Source: Sporichthya brevicatena
Lineage (GTDB): Bacteria > Actinomycetota > Actinomycetes > Sporichthyales > Sporichthyaceae
Assembly (NCBI RefSeq): GCF_039525035.1
Contig: NZ_BAAAHE010000007.1
Coordinates: 62,001 to 126,000, forward strand
Reading direction: 5' to 3'
Length of the DNA: 64,000 nucleotides
The translations under genes were made by a program, and so were the position numbers. Each line of letters opens with the position of its first letter. Within the stretch, counting starts at the first letter, position 1. Positions 50,633 to 59,362 of the stretch are shown here, piece by piece. The notes beneath the pieces are model-generated. The model did not search any database, was not told the DNA's origin, and saw only the letters and a program-made list of their open reading frames with translations.

Positions 50633-51864
50633 GTGAGATATCGCGGGATGTCCGCGATGGCGAACTTGCTCATGTCCTTGATGAGCGATGTCGGCGGGTT
50701 GTCCGGGTCGGGCCGGACACCCGCCGACATCAGTTTGCGGAGCAGCTCGACGTGCGCGCCGCCCTTGCCGTCGTTGCCGACGACAACCCGCAGGCCGTAG
50801 CACTGGTGCGTCCCCATGCCGAAGCCGACGCCGTACCGCGCGAGGCTCCCCTCGGGCGACGGCCGGCGGGGGTTGAAGTCGTGGGGGGCGCCGAAGGCGT
50901 CGGGATCGCGGTTGGCCGCCATCAGCTCGACGTGCAGCTCCTGGCCGGCGCAGATCTCGGTGCCGTCGGAGAGGACGTGGTCCTCCAACGCGCGGCGCGT
51001 GTTGTACGGGGAGAACGGGGCGCGCAGCCGGATCGTCTCGCAGAGCGCGTTGAGCAGGAACGTGGGGTCGGTGGCCTCCGCCTGGTCCTCCGGGTGCGCC
51101 GCGAACCACGTGTGGAGCAGATCGACCGTGTGCACCACCGACTGCGTGCTCGTCCCGACGGAGGCGGCGAACAGCATGGACGACTCGACGACGACGTTGT
51201 CGTCGTCGTCCCAACAGGGGTCGAGGCCCGCGGCGGCCATCTTGAGGAAGCTGTTCGGTACCTCGTCGTCGTGGACCTCGCCGGCGTCGATCCGACGGCG
51301 CATCTCGCGGTGCCAGGTCAGGGACGGCAGCAGGATCTCGTCCCGGTAGCGCGCCTTGGCGGCGAGGGCTTGGGCGTTGATCGCGGTGCGATCGGCGAGA
51401 TAGGCCGAACTCGTACCCGCCGCGATCGGGCCCGCCAGGGACCGGAACAATGCGATGCGCTCGTCGGTCAGGTCGGTCAGGCCGATCAACCCGGCGGTGA
51501 AGTGGATGAAGACGCGTTCGAGGAACTCGACGAGGTCGAGGGACACGGTTCCGCCGGCGTCCGGTCGCATCGACGCCAGCAACCGGTCCGCCTCGGGAAG
51601 GATGATGTCCTCCCGGATGCCGGCCAGTGCGTCGGTCCGGACGAGCGGGTTCAGCAGCTTGCGGCGCTGCCGGTGTGATTCGCCCTCGGAGAAGATGAAC
51701 GACGCGGCGAGGAACTCGCGCACGTTGATCTCACCGTTGACCGGGTCCTCGGCCACGTTGGCGAACAGCTCGGGCTCGTTCGCCAACGCGGACTTGGACC
51801 GCAGGAGCTTCGTGACGTCCGCCAGCCGGGTCACTCGGGCATAAGGGCACTGTTCGACGGACAT
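50608..51864 (-). CDS. Cytochrome P450 (paralog of 32355-33695)
   Basis: A 418-residue P450: I-helix [19 protein letters not shown]-helix and heme segment [14 protein letters not shown]. It is similar along its whole length to the P450 at 32355 but lacks that protein's first 25 or so residues and has no ferredoxin gene beside it. It lies 17 nt after another P450 in an operon headed by a LLM oxidoreductase. It likely performs a parallel hydroxylation on a related substrate. Confidence 0.93.
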   Translation of the reverse strand: MSVEQCPYARVTRLADVTKLLRSKSALANEPELFANVAEDPVNGEINVREFLAASFIFSEGESHRQRRKLLNPLVRTDALAGIREDIILPEADRLLASMRPDAGGTVSLDLVEFLERVFIHFTAGLIGLTDLTDERIALFRSLAGPIAAGTSSAYLADRTAINAQALAAKARYRDEILLPSLTWHREMRRRIDAGEVHDDEVPNSFLKMAAAGLDPCWDDDDNVVVESSMLFAASVGTSTQSVVHTVDLLHTWFAAHPEDQAEATDPTFLLNALCETIRLRAPFSPYNTRRALEDHVLSDGTEICAGQELHVELMAANRDPDAFGAPHDFNPRRPSPEGSLARYGVGFGMGTHQCYGLRVVVGNDGKGGAHVELLRKLMSAGVRPDPDNPPTSLIKDMSKFAIADIPRYLTYPVTLSV

Positions 51865-51881
51865 CGAGCTCCTTGAAGGTC

Positions 51882-53099
51882 TTACGGGATGTCAGCTGCC
51901 TTGCCGGGGGTGAAGGTCACGGGCAGCGTCGCGACCGAGCGCACGCCCTGGACGTTGCGGAACGTCACGCCGTCGGTGTCGACGACGTAGTCCGGGATCG
52001 CGCCCAGGACCTCGTCGACGACGATGCTCATCTCGAGCCGCGCGAGGCCGGCGCCCTGGCACTTGTGGATGCCCGTGCTGAACGCGACGTGGCGGTTGCG
52101 CTCACGGCGGATGTCGAACGTGTCCGGGTCGGTGAACGCGGCGTCGTCGAGGTTCGCGGACGCGTAGATGACCACGACGCGGTCGCCCGCGTGAATCTGG
52201 GCGCCGCCGAGCTCGGTGTCCTGCGTCGCCACGCGGGAGAGGTGGAGGACGGGCGAGTCGATGCGCAGGCCCTCCTCGATCGCGCCACGCAGCAGCGTGC
52301 GGTCGGCGATCAGGGCGTCGCGCTGGTCGGGGTTGAGGCCGAGACGGTAGAGCAGGTACGTCACGCCGCCGACGGTGGTCTCGTGCCCGGCGATGAGGAA
52401 GAAGAAGGCCAGGCCCAGCTCCTCCTCGGGCGTGAGCGGCCGGCCGTCCATCGTGGACTGGACCAGGTCGGTCAGCAGATCGTCCTGCGGCTCGGTCTTG
52501 CGGGCCTGCAGGTGCTTCATCAGGTAGCCGACGAGCTCGCCACCGATGGCGGCGTTCTCGTCCGCCAATTCCGGCCGCTCGGCCGTGTAGAGCATCCGGT
52601 CGGTGATCTCGACGAACCAGCCGGCGTCCGACTGCGGGAAGCCCATCATCTCGGCGATGACGTTGGCGGGGACGTGAACGGCGAGGTCCTTCGCCAGGTC
52701 GGCCCTGCCGGTCTCGACGAAAGACCGCAGCCGCTCGCGGGTGACCGCCCGGATCGAGGTCTCCAGTCGTGACAGCGCGCGCGAGGTGAAGAACGGGGCC
52801 GCCATGCGGCGATACTTCGCGTGCTCCGGCGGGTCAGCCTCGCTCGGGGGGAGCGGGTACGGGAACCCGGTCGGCGGGAACGGCGTGCCCTGCGTCGAGG
52901 TGTAGAGCTCGGGGCTCTCGACGACCTGGACCACATCGGCGTAACGGCTGACGACCCAGTGCCCGCCGTGATTGTCCGACCAGGTGGGTGGGCCCTTGCG
53001 CAGTTCGGCCCACACCGCCTGAGGGTCGGCCCGGACCCGCGGGTCGGAGAAGTCGAAGTTCTCCACCAGGGAGGAGACCGGGCACTTCGAAGTCGTCAT
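51882..53099 (-). CDS. Cytochrome P450
   Basis: A 405-residue P450: I-helix FFLIAGHETTVGG, K-helix E-E-G-L-R-I and heme segment VAFSTGIHKCQGAGLARLE. The usual G before the loop is S-T-G, and Q-G follows the Cys. The overall pattern is close to the P450 at 42655, and both are distinct from the G-T-H-Q-C-Y-G pair. It lies between the LLM gene (53140) and the second P450 (50608) in one operon, with the operator doublet at 54365-54403 upstream. Confidence 0.93.
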   Translation of the reverse strand: MTTSKCPVSSLVENFDFSDPRVRADPQAVWAELRKGPPTWSDNHGGHWVVSRYADVVQVVESPELYTSTQGTPFPPTGFPYPLPPSEADPPEHAKYRRMAAPFFTSRALSRLETSIRAVTRERLRSFVETGRADLAKDLAVHVPANVIAEMMGFPQSDAGWFVEITDRMLYTAERPELADENAAIGGELVGYLMKHLQARKTEPQDDLLTDLVQSTMDGRPLTPEEELGLAFFFLIAGHETTVGGVTYLLYRLGLNPDQRDALIADRTLLRGAIEEGLRIDSPVLHLSRVATQDTELGGAQIHAGDRVVVIYASANLDDAAFTDPDTFDIRRERNRHVAFSTGIHKCQGAGLARLEMSIVVDEVLGAIPDYVVDTDGVTFRNVQGVRSVATLPVTFTPGKAADIP

Positions 53100-53139
53100 G
53101 ACATTCCTCTCCGTCGAGGTTGTCCGGGTGGGGCGGCGG

Positions 53140-54294
53140 TCAGACCCAGGTGCCGTCGGGCGCCTTGGTGGAGAAGCGCGGCGCGACCTTCTCCATGAAC
53201 TCGTACAGCTCTTCCTCGTTCTCCTCGGGGTCCAGGTGACCCTGGCCGAACTGGAGCCACATCTCGCTGAAGCCCAGGCGCTTGTGGGCGTCCTCGATCT
53301 GACGCGACACCTCGTCGGCGTCGCCGATCAGGCAGTTGGCGTAGCCCTGGCCGAAGGGGAGGAAGAACTCGTGCCAGTACCAGTCGTGCTCGGCCTTCTT
53401 GTGCTCAAGCTTCTTCTTGTCGCTGCCGAGCATCAGCACACCGCCCCAGGCGGCCGCGTCCTCGCGCTGGACGTCGCGGCCCGCGGCGGCGGCGGTGTTC
53501 ATGTACCGCGTCCAGAGGGCCTCGCAGAACTCCATCTGGTTCGCCATCACGATCGGCTTGCCGCCCTCGCGGGCCCACATGTCGATCGTGCGCATCGAGT
53601 GCGCGAACGCGCCGTACAGCGGCGGGTGCGGGTCCTGGTAGCAGCGCGGCGCGATGCCGATCTCGTGCACCATGCCGTCCTCGCCCATGCCGGCGCCGTA
53701 CTTCTCGTAGGCGGGGTGCCCCGTGAGGCCGGTCTCCGGCGGGAACTGCCAGTACTTGCCCTTGTGCGAGAAGATCGAGTTGAGCCAGGCCTTCTTCACG
53801 ATGCCGACGCACTCTTCGAAGATCTCGCGGTTCATCGTGTCGACCTCGCCGCGCGCCTTGGCGTCCTGCGGGGTGGTCGCGTTCGCGCCGCGGACCGAGG
53901 CGTAGGAGCCGACCCAGCGGGACTGGTAGCCGCGGGTGAAGCCGACGTTGAGCCGACCGCCGAGCATGTGGTCCAGCGTTGCGATCTCCTCGGCCGCGCG
54001 GACCGGGTTGTGCGTGGTGAGCACGTAGCCGAGCGTCGACACGCGCATGCGCTGGGCGTGCATGCCGACGAAGAGGCTGAACATGCCCGGGTGGTTGGTG
54101 ACCTCGAACCCCTCCAGCTGGAGGTGGTGCTCGTTGTGGCCGTAGCTCGCGTAGCCGAGCTCGTCGGCCAGCTTCACGTAGCCGCGGATCTCTTCGAGGT
54201 AGCGCTGGTACAGGACCTTTTTCTGGCCCGCCATGCCCTGCTTGATCTCGTGCTGACGCCCGATCATGCCCGGCTGGATGAGGTGGAACTTCAT
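53140..54294 (-). CDS. LLM-class flavin-dependent oxidoreductase (near-twin of 24725-25879)
   Basis: Start ATG 54294 has GGAGG 7 nt upstream; 384 residues, the same length and mostly the same sequence as the protein at 24725. Shared segments include MKFHLIQPGMIGRQHEIKQG, GYASYGHNEHHLQ, TTHNPVRAAEEIATLDHM and DGTWV at the C-terminus. It is an FMN/F420 luciferase-like barrel; predicted oxygenation or dehydrogenation of a pathway ketone. It heads the LLM-P450-P450 operon and is divergent from an amidohydrolase/TetR operon, the mirror image of the 23-26 kb module. Confidence 0.93.
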   Translation of the reverse strand: MKFHLIQPGMIGRQHEIKQGMAGQKKVLYQRYLEEIRGYVKLADELGYASYGHNEHHLQLEGFEVTNHPGMFSLFVGMHAQRMRVSTLGYVLTTHNPVRAAEEIATLDHMLGGRLNVGFTRGYQSRWVGSYASVRGANATTPQDAKARGEVDTMNREIFEECVGIVKKAWLNSIFSHKGKYWQFPPETGLTGHPAYEKYGAGMGEDGMVHEIGIAPRCYQDPHPPLYGAFAHSMRTIDMWAREGGKPIVMANQMEFCEALWTRYMNTAAAAGRDVQREDAAAWGGVLMLGSDKKKLEHKKAEHDWYWHEFFLPFGQGYANCLIGDADEVSRQIEDAHKRLGFSEMWLQFGQGHLDPEENEEELYEFMEKVAPRFSTKAPDGTWV

Positions 54295-54364
54295 GTCGGA
54301 CCTCCGATGGCCGCGGCGGGATGGGGGTGGTTGACGTCCACGATGCTCCCGGCGGAACCGCGCT

Positions 54365-54403
54365 GTCAACTCTCGCGTTGAAAAATCCCACGCACGCGTT
54401 GAT
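54365..54403. promoter_or_regulatory. Window-wide operator doublet, sites 14 and 15 (21-bp offset), divergent promoters
   Basis: GTCAACTCTCGCGTTGAA (54365-54382) and TCCCACGCACGCGTTGAT (54386-54403). Plus promoter: TTGATT (54399-54404), 18 bp, TAGCCT (54423-54428), 9 nt before the ATG at 54438. Minus promoter: TTGACA from the left arm, 18 bp, CATCGT. The geometry is the same as at 24618-24656. Confidence 0.82.
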
Positions 54404-54437
54404 TGGGTCCGGCGGAGACGGTTAGCCTCGGGGGACC

Positions 54438-55262
54438 ATGACGACATCGGAACCCCTCCCGCTGCCCTCCGGGGTGGTCGACGCGTGGATCAACCCGAAT
54501 CTGGGCGCCCTGACCAACGCCGCCACCGCGTTGTTCCCCGACCTGGCCGCGCGCATGGAGCGCGGGACCACCCTCGAGCAGTTGATCGACGAGATGGACG
54601 CGGCCGGGGTCGCGAAGGGCGTCCTCTGCTCGGGTTACGCCGGCGACGGGGACCGCGAGTGGTGCGTCAGGGCGCGGGACCGGTACCCCGAGCGGTTCGC
54701 ACTCTCGCACGTCGTCGACCCTCGGGAGGGGATGGCGGCGGTCCGTCTCGTCGAGGAGTTGGTCACCGGGGAGGGGCACCGGCTGATCCGGCTGCTCGGG
54801 CTCCAGACCCAGCTGTACTACAACGACCCGGCGTACTACCCGATCTACGCGAAGTGCGTCGAGCTCGGCGTGCCGGTCAGTGTCAACGTCGGGTTCCCCG
54901 GACCGCACGTCCCGAGCAAATACCAGGACCCGCTGCCGGTCGACGACGTCTGTGCGTTCTTCCCCGACCTGAAGATCGTGCTCGCGCACGGCGGCGAGCC
55001 GTGGGTCGACGTCTGCGTGAAGCTGATGGTGAAGTGGCCGAACGTGTCCTGGATGAGTTCGGCGATCGCCCCGAAGCACATCCCGGCGGCGATCCTGCAG
55101 TACGCGAACACCCGGGGGGCCGACCGGATCATGTGGGCAAGTGACTACCCGTTGCTCACTCACGAACGATGTCTGGCCGAGGCGGTGCGGCTGCCGTTCC
55201 GGGACGCGGCGAAGCTCGAGAGGTTCCTCTCACTCAACGCCTCGGCGATGTTCTTCGCCTGA
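54438..55262 (+). CDS. Amidohydrolase-2 family protein with altered N-terminal metal site (paralog of 23758)
   Basis: A 274-residue protein that aligns end to end with that at 23758: G-V-V-D-A-W-I-N-P-N-L-G-A, RGTTLEQLIDEMDAAGVAKG, VSVNVGFPGPHVPSKYQDPL, VLAHGGEPWVDVCVKLMVKW and WASDYPLLTHERCL. The strand 6 His and strand 8 Asp are kept, while the N-terminal H-x-H is D-A-W-I-N in both copies. Keeping the same change in two diverged paralogs argues for a functional variant rather than decay. It is followed by the TetR gene after 30 nt, exactly as in the other module. Confidence 0.88.
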   Translation: MTTSEPLPLPSGVVDAWINPNLGALTNAATALFPDLAARMERGTTLEQLIDEMDAAGVAKGVLCSGYAGDGDREWCVRARDRYPERFALSHVVDPREGMAAVRLVEELVTGEGHRLIRLLGLQTQLYYNDPAYYPIYAKCVELGVPVSVNVGFPGPHVPSKYQDPLPVDDVCAFFPDLKIVLAHGGEPWVDVCVKLMVKWPNVSWMSSAIAPKHIPAAILQYANTRGADRIMWASDYPLLTHERCLAEAVRLPFRDAAKLERFLSLNASAMFFA

Positions 55263-55292
55263 CCGTGACGAGCCGTGAGGTAACTTTCGACC

Positions 55293-55934
55293 ATGGGGCG
55301 TAGCGCAATCGAAGCCCGGCGTCGTGCCGCGCTGGAAGAGGGGAACGTCGGGTATCTCGCCCGTCGCCAGGAGATCATTCAGGCCGCGAAGAATGTCTTC
55401 CGTGAGCGTGGTTTCGAGGCGACCTTGCGCGACGTGGCCGAGGTTCTCGGCACCGACCGGGCCTCGCTCTACTACTACGTCGGCAGCAAGGACGAACTGC
55501 TGCAGGAGATCGTCCGCGAGGCGCTGGCCCGCGACATCGCGGCGGCCAAGGCCGTGCAGAAGAGTAAGGCGAGTACGCCGGACAAGATCCGTGAGCTGAT
55601 CCTGTCGATGGTGAAGTCCTACTCGGACAACTACCCCCACATGAACGTCAACACCGAGGACCTGCGGCGGTACTCGCACGAGAAGAGCGACTGGGCCGTC
55701 GAGGTCATCACGCAGACGCGTGAGTACGAGGCCATCGTGATGTCGATCCTCAACAAGGGGCGGACCGAGAAGACGCTGCGGCGCGACCTGCCCGTGAACG
55801 TCTCCGCGCTCGCGCTGTTCGGGATGATCAACTGGATGCACCGCTGGTACCGGCCGACCTACCCGGTCGCGCCGGAGGAGATCGCACGGACGTTCGCAGA
55901 GATCTATCTGTCGGGGTACGCCGCCACCGAATAA
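55293..55934 (+). CDS. TetR-family regulator (paralog of 23050-23727; candidate repressor)
   Basis: A 213-residue protein. The HTH region (RRQEIIQAAKNVFRERGFEA, TLRDVAEVLGTDRASLYYYV) differs from the paralog at only scattered positions in the recognition helix (T-D-R-A-S-L-Y-Y-Y against T-E-R-A-S-I-Y-Y-Y), so both may read the same operator. The C-terminal domain keeps NWMHRWYRPTYPVAPEEIA. Ligand-domain differences are larger, which would allow two inducers on one operator set. It is probably cotranscribed with the amidohydrolase under the doublet at 54365-54403, and thus autoregulated. Confidence 0.9.
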   Translation: MGRSAIEARRRAALEEGNVGYLARRQEIIQAAKNVFRERGFEATLRDVAEVLGTDRASLYYYVGSKDELLQEIVREALARDIAAAKAVQKSKASTPDKIRELILSMVKSYSDNYPHMNVNTEDLRRYSHEKSDWAVEVITQTREYEAIVMSILNKGRTEKTLRRDLPVNVSALALFGMINWMHRWYRPTYPVAPEEIARTFAEIYLSGYAATE

Positions 55935-55938
55935 CCGC

Positions 55939-55977
55939 GTCAACGCTGGTATGGAAATCTTCAACGCGTGCGTTGAC
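55939..55977 (+). promoter_or_regulatory. Window-wide operator doublet, sites 16 and 17 (21-bp offset)
   Basis: GTCAACGCTGGTATGGAA (55939-55956, right arm poor) and TTCAACGCGTGCGTTGAC (55960-55977). The right arm gives -35 TTGACG (55973-55978), 18 bp, -10 TAGCGT (55997-56002), ending 6 nt before the SDR ATG at 56009. This implies a leaderless message. Confidence 0.8.
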
Positions 55978-56008
55978 GAGAACTTCCGGGCGGGCGTAGC
56001 GTGGCGGC

Positions 56009-56821
56009 ATGACGACGTCGCTGGGGCTCGAAGGCAAGCGTGCTCTGATCATCGGGGGCGCCGGCCCCGGTAACGGCGGGGCCTCCACACGCGCTCTCGC
56101 TGCCGCCGGGGCGTCGGTGGCGATCGCGGACTACAACGAGGGGGCCGCGAAGACCCTCGCCGACGAGCTCGCGGCCACCGGGATCGCGGCGGTCGGCCTC
56201 GGCGTCGACGTCCGGAACGACGCGGACTCCGACGGCATCGTCGACCGCGCCGCTGCCGAACTGGGTGGGCTCGACGTGGTCGTCACCGTCGTCGGCGGGC
56301 ACACGCTGTTCGCGCCGTGGGCGCGACTCGGGGACACCCCCGACTCCGACTGGGACCTCATCCTGACGATGAACCTCGGCTACGTCATGCGCGTGACGCG
56401 CGCGGCCGTGCGTCTCCTCGAGGCGCAGGGGACCGGCGGCTCGATCGTCGCGGTCGGGTCCATCTCGGGCGAGGTCAGCAGCCCGTACGCCGCGGCCTAC
56501 GGCGCCGCGAAGGCCGGCGTGGTCAGCCTCGCGAAGTCGGTCGCGCTGGAGTACGCGCGCGACGGGATCCGCATGAACGTCGTCGCGCTCGGCGCGACCG
56601 TCTCCGACGCGAACCGCGAGCTGAGCGCGCAGGGGATCGCGATGCAGGACTCGATCCCCGTGGGCCGCTTCGGCAACAACGTCGAGATCGCCAACGCCGT
56701 CGTCTTTCTGGCGTCCCCGGCGTCGAGCTACATCACCGGCACAACGCTCTTCGTGGACGGGGGAGTGTCGCAGCGCTTCCCGCTCCGCGTTCCGAACGCA
56801 CCTACTCACGTGGCGGGCTGA
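56009..56821 (+). CDS. Short-chain dehydrogenase/reductase (paralog of 14824-15636)
   Basis: A 270-residue SDR, the same length as its paralog. It has [20 protein letters not shown] with the same P-G-N glycine motif, [19 protein letters not shown], a Ser in V-G-S-I-S-G, Y-G-A-A-K and the ending [16 protein letters not shown]. It is a cytosolic NAD(P)-dependent oxidoreductase. It is cotranscribed with the amidohydrolase at 56825, whose own paralog (11928) is in the operon of the SDR paralog, so this is a second duplicated gene pair with reversed gene order. Confidence 0.92.
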   Translation: MTTSLGLEGKRALIIGGAGPGNGGASTRALAAAGASVAIADYNEGAAKTLADELAATGIAAVGLGVDVRNDADSDGIVDRAAAELGGLDVVVTVVGGHTLFAPWARLGDTPDSDWDLILTMNLGYVMRVTRAAVRLLEAQGTGGSIVAVGSISGEVSSPYAAAYGAAKAGVVSLAKSVALEYARDGIRMNVVALGATVSDANRELSAQGIAMQDSIPVGRFGNNVEIANAVVFLASPASSYITGTTLFVDGGVSQRFPLRVPNAPTHVAG

Positions 56822-56824
56822 ATC

Positions 56825-58135
56825 ATGAGCGAGTTCACCAACGACGCAGAGCGCACCCTCATCGTTTCCTCCGACGGCCACGCGGTGGCCGTGATGCCGG
56901 AGTACGGGCAGTACATTCCGGCGTCCCATCGTGAGGACTTCGCCGAGTTCTGCGAGGTGTTCGCCCGGGAGGGCGCGCGCACCGTCGACCCGGCCAGCCT
57001 CCGCAACCGGCTCGACGAGGAACTCGTCGCCGACTGGATCGAGAACGTCATCGACCCCGGCCGCCTCGCCGGCCAGACCGACCCCCACCAGCGCGTCAAG
57101 GAGCTCGACGCGGAGGGCATCGCGGCCGAGGTGATCTTCCCGGACTTCGGCCTGCCCTGGGAGCTGCACCCGCCGCTGAAGGCCGCGATCATCGGGTACT
57201 CGCGCAGCCCGGAGAAGATCGAGATCGCGAACAAGGCGCACAACCGCTGGCTCGCGGACTTCTGCGCCGAGTACCCCGACCGTCTCGGTGGCCTGGCCGT
57301 CGTCAGCTTCGCCGACGTCGAGGACACCGTCGCCGAGATCCGCTGGGCCAAGGAGCATGGCCTCGTCGGCATCGTGCTGCCGACGCTGCCGGACACGACG
57401 CCGTTCTTCGATCGTGCCTTCGACCCGATCTGGGACGCGCTCGAGGAGCTCGAGATGCCGGCGGCGAGCCACACGGCGATCTCCGCGGTCACGACGTACA
57501 TGCCGACCGGGTCGCTGATGAAGGTTCCGCACCCCGCGTGCGCGGTGCCGATCATGACCGCGCAGGCCTACTTCTTCACCCAGCAGATCCTGAACCACAT
57601 GGTCTGGGGCGGCGTCTTCGAGCGCCACCCGAACCTGCGGCTGTCGCTGACCGAGCAGGGCACCGGCTGGGTCGTCAGCGCGCTGGCCGGCATGGACTAC
57701 TCGTGGGAGAGCAGCTACCTGCGACGCGACGTCCGCGAGATCGTGAAGCGCAAGCCGTCGGAGTACTTCGCCCGTCAGGTATTCCTCGGGTCGTCGCTGT
57801 TCTCCCGCGCCGAGGCCGAGGCCGAGGCGCGCCACGCCATCGGCGTCGACAAGATCTGCATCGGCATGGACTACCCGCACCACGAGGGCACCTGGGGCGC
57901 CGGGCCGGGCACCACCGAGTACCTGCGCGCGACCCTCGGCGCCGCCGGCGTCGCCCCCGCCGAGGCCCGCCGGATGCTCGGCGAGAACGCCGCCGACCTC
58001 TGGGGCTTCGACCGCTCCGCCCTTGCCGACATCGCGTCCCGCATCGGCCCCGACATGACCGAGCTCCTCACGCCCCCGACCGAGGACCACTTCCCCCGGG
58101 GCGACGTCCACAAGCCGCTCGCCACCGCCTTCTGA
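56825..58135 (+). CDS. Amidohydrolase-2 family metal-dependent hydrolase (paralog of 11928-13256)
   Basis: A 436-residue protein starting 3 nt after the SDR stop. Metal-site motifs are IVSSDGHAVAV, SHTAISAVTTYMPTG and IGMDYPHHEGTWGAG. It aligns throughout with the protein at 11928, including the C-terminal D-x-F-P-R-G-D-V-H-K-P-L-A-T-A-F. The predicted role is hydrolysis or decarboxylation of a cyclic or ring-opened intermediate in the cytosol. Its transcript ends at the hairpin at 58162-58217. Confidence 0.92.
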   Translation: MSEFTNDAERTLIVSSDGHAVAVMPEYGQYIPASHREDFAEFCEVFAREGARTVDPASLRNRLDEELVADWIENVIDPGRLAGQTDPHQRVKELDAEGIAAEVIFPDFGLPWELHPPLKAAIIGYSRSPEKIEIANKAHNRWLADFCAEYPDRLGGLAVVSFADVEDTVAEIRWAKEHGLVGIVLPTLPDTTPFFDRAFDPIWDALEELEMPAASHTAISAVTTYMPTGSLMKVPHPACAVPIMTAQAYFFTQQILNHMVWGGVFERHPNLRLSLTEQGTGWVVSALAGMDYSWESSYLRRDVREIVKRKPSEYFARQVFLGSSLFSRAEAEAEARHAIGVDKICIGMDYPHHEGTWGAGPGTTEYLRATLGAAGVAPAEARRMLGENAADLWGFDRSALADIASRIGPDMTELLTPPTEDHFPRGDVHKPLATAF

Positions 58136-58161
58136 CCGCGCCGGCCTGGGTCGGGCCGGTG

Positions 58162-58217
58162 TGAAAAAAAGGGTGACACCCCTTACTGCGCAGTAAGAGG
58201 TGTCACCCTTTCTTCAC
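58162..58217. terminator. Long hairpin, copy A of a repeated palindromic element (terminator-like)
   Basis: An almost perfect inverted repeat centred on CTGCGCAG, with arms AAGGGTGACACC(C/T)CTTACTG and an A-rich/T-rich outer part ending GTGAA/TTCAC. It lies between the amidohydrolase stop (58135) and the convergent AbiEi-like gene stop (58221), so it can end both transcripts. The same element recurs at 59363-59412 on the other side of that gene. Confidence 0.85.
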
Positions 58218-58220
58218 ACG

Positions 58221-59285
58221 TCAGGCGGCAGCCTTGGCGAACGCGGCGAGGAGCCGGGCGAGGAAGCCGGCCGGGTCGTCGCGGAGTTCCCGCCACGTCG
58301 TCCGGACGACGATGTAGCCGGCGCGGCGAAGGCGAGCCTCGCGGGCCTCCTGCCGACGCATCGCCTCGCGCGGGTCCCCGCACCAGGGGTCGGTGTACTT
58401 GAGGTAGCCGTCGACCTCGACGACGACGCGGAACGCGCGGAAGAACAGGTCGACCCGGCCGATCAGACCGAACGCGTCGAAGAGCTCGACCTGGAGTTCG
58501 GGGCGCGGGACCTGCTCCTCCTGCGCGCAGACCCAACGGGCGAGCGACTCGGCGGCCGACTCGGAGAGTCCGTCGGCGAACGCGAGGATGTCCAGCGCCT
58601 TCTGACCGTTCGTCCAGGCGGAGCAGAACGTTGCGACCGTCCGCAACTCGTCGCGGGGGACGCCGAGATGCAGTGCGCCGTCCGCGGCGATGAGGCCGTC
58701 GACCTCGGAGTCCTCGCGCATCAGGTCGACCGCGGTTCGGGCCGTCGTCGTCAGCGGGACGCCGCGGTCGACGACGACGTGCTCCGCCGGGAGCGTGGCC
58801 GGCCGGACCTCGACGCCGTTGCGCGACGTGCGGCGCCCGCGGTCGGCGCTGACCAGGTCGACGTGCCGAGGTCCTTCGCCGCGCCGAATCGCGGCGATCT
58901 CGGCGACGACCGCCCGGCTCTCCGGCGTCAGGTCCCGCAGGTCATCCACCTCTGCGGCGGCGGCCGCCGTGAGCGCCGGCGGTGCGAACGGAAGACCGTG
59001 GAGGAAGGCCGCGGTGCGATGTCCACCGACGAGGGTGGACGTCGGGGAGTCGGGGTTCCATCCCCGGATGAGCAGGGCGCCGGCGAGCTCGATGCGATGG
59101 CGTCCGCGGTCGTCTGCCTGGTCCCACCACCCCTGGAGGGTGTAGATGCCGTGCCGGAGTTCCCGCCAGATGCGGGAGGAGACCAGATCTCGGCGTTCGC
59201 GGGTGGCGACGCCGGCACGTTCGGCCTGGATCGCGCTGAAGACCAAGGCCTGGTTCTGGGCGAGGGTGAGGAGTCGTGGCTTCAT
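58221..59285 (-). CDS. AbiEi/DUF559-like protein (N-terminal antitoxin-like, C-terminal Vsr/endonuclease-like)
   Basis: A 354-residue protein. Residues about 1-60 look like the AbiEi-type winged-helix domain (R-R-D-L-V-S-S-R-I-W-R-E-L-R-H-G-I-Y-T). The middle has GGHRTAAFLHGLP and G-V-P-L-T-T-T-A-R-T-A-V-D-L. The C-terminal 100 residues contain Q-V-E-L-F-D-A-F-G-L-I-G-R-V-D-L-F and VVVEVDGYLKY, then R-R-A-G-Y-I-V-V-R-T-T-W-R-E-L, the DUF559/Vsr-like nuclease pattern with E, D and E/D residues. Such proteins are abundant in actinobacteria and tied to toxin-antitoxin or defence functions without firm proof. It has no toxin gene beside it, no window-wide operator, and hairpins on both sides. Confidence 0.8.
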   Translation of the reverse strand: MKPRLLTLAQNQALVFSAIQAERAGVATRERRDLVSSRIWRELRHGIYTLQGWWDQADDRGRHRIELAGALLIRGWNPDSPTSTLVGGHRTAAFLHGLPFAPPALTAAAAAEVDDLRDLTPESRAVVAEIAAIRRGEGPRHVDLVSADRGRRTSRNGVEVRPATLPAEHVVVDRGVPLTTTARTAVDLMREDSEVDGLIAADGALHLGVPRDELRTVATFCSAWTNGQKALDILAFADGLSESAAESLARWVCAQEEQVPRPELQVELFDAFGLIGRVDLFFRAFRVVVEVDGYLKYTDPWCGDPREAMRRQEAREARLRRAGYIVVRTTWRELRDDPAGFLARLLAAFAKAAA

Positions 59286-59362
59286 ACGCCGCAGTGTCGA
59301 CTCGCCGACCCACCGGTCCGGTCTTCCCTGTGGACGACTTCCGACGTGCGTGGCCTGTGGAA

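Larger units (their letters stand above)
53140..55934. repeat. Paralogous module, copy 2 (LLM / amidohydrolase-TetR), inverted
   Basis: The mirror-image copy of 23050-25879: LLM (minus), 143-bp operator region, amidohydrolase (plus), 30 bp, TetR (plus). In copy 2 the LLM gene leads into two P450 genes; in copy 1 it leads into a crotonase gene. Confidence 0.85.

Noticed and set aside
58221-59285. A complete AbiE toxin-antitoxin pair
   Set aside because: Only one gene is present; no AbiEii-type nucleotidyltransferase gene is adjacent on either side.
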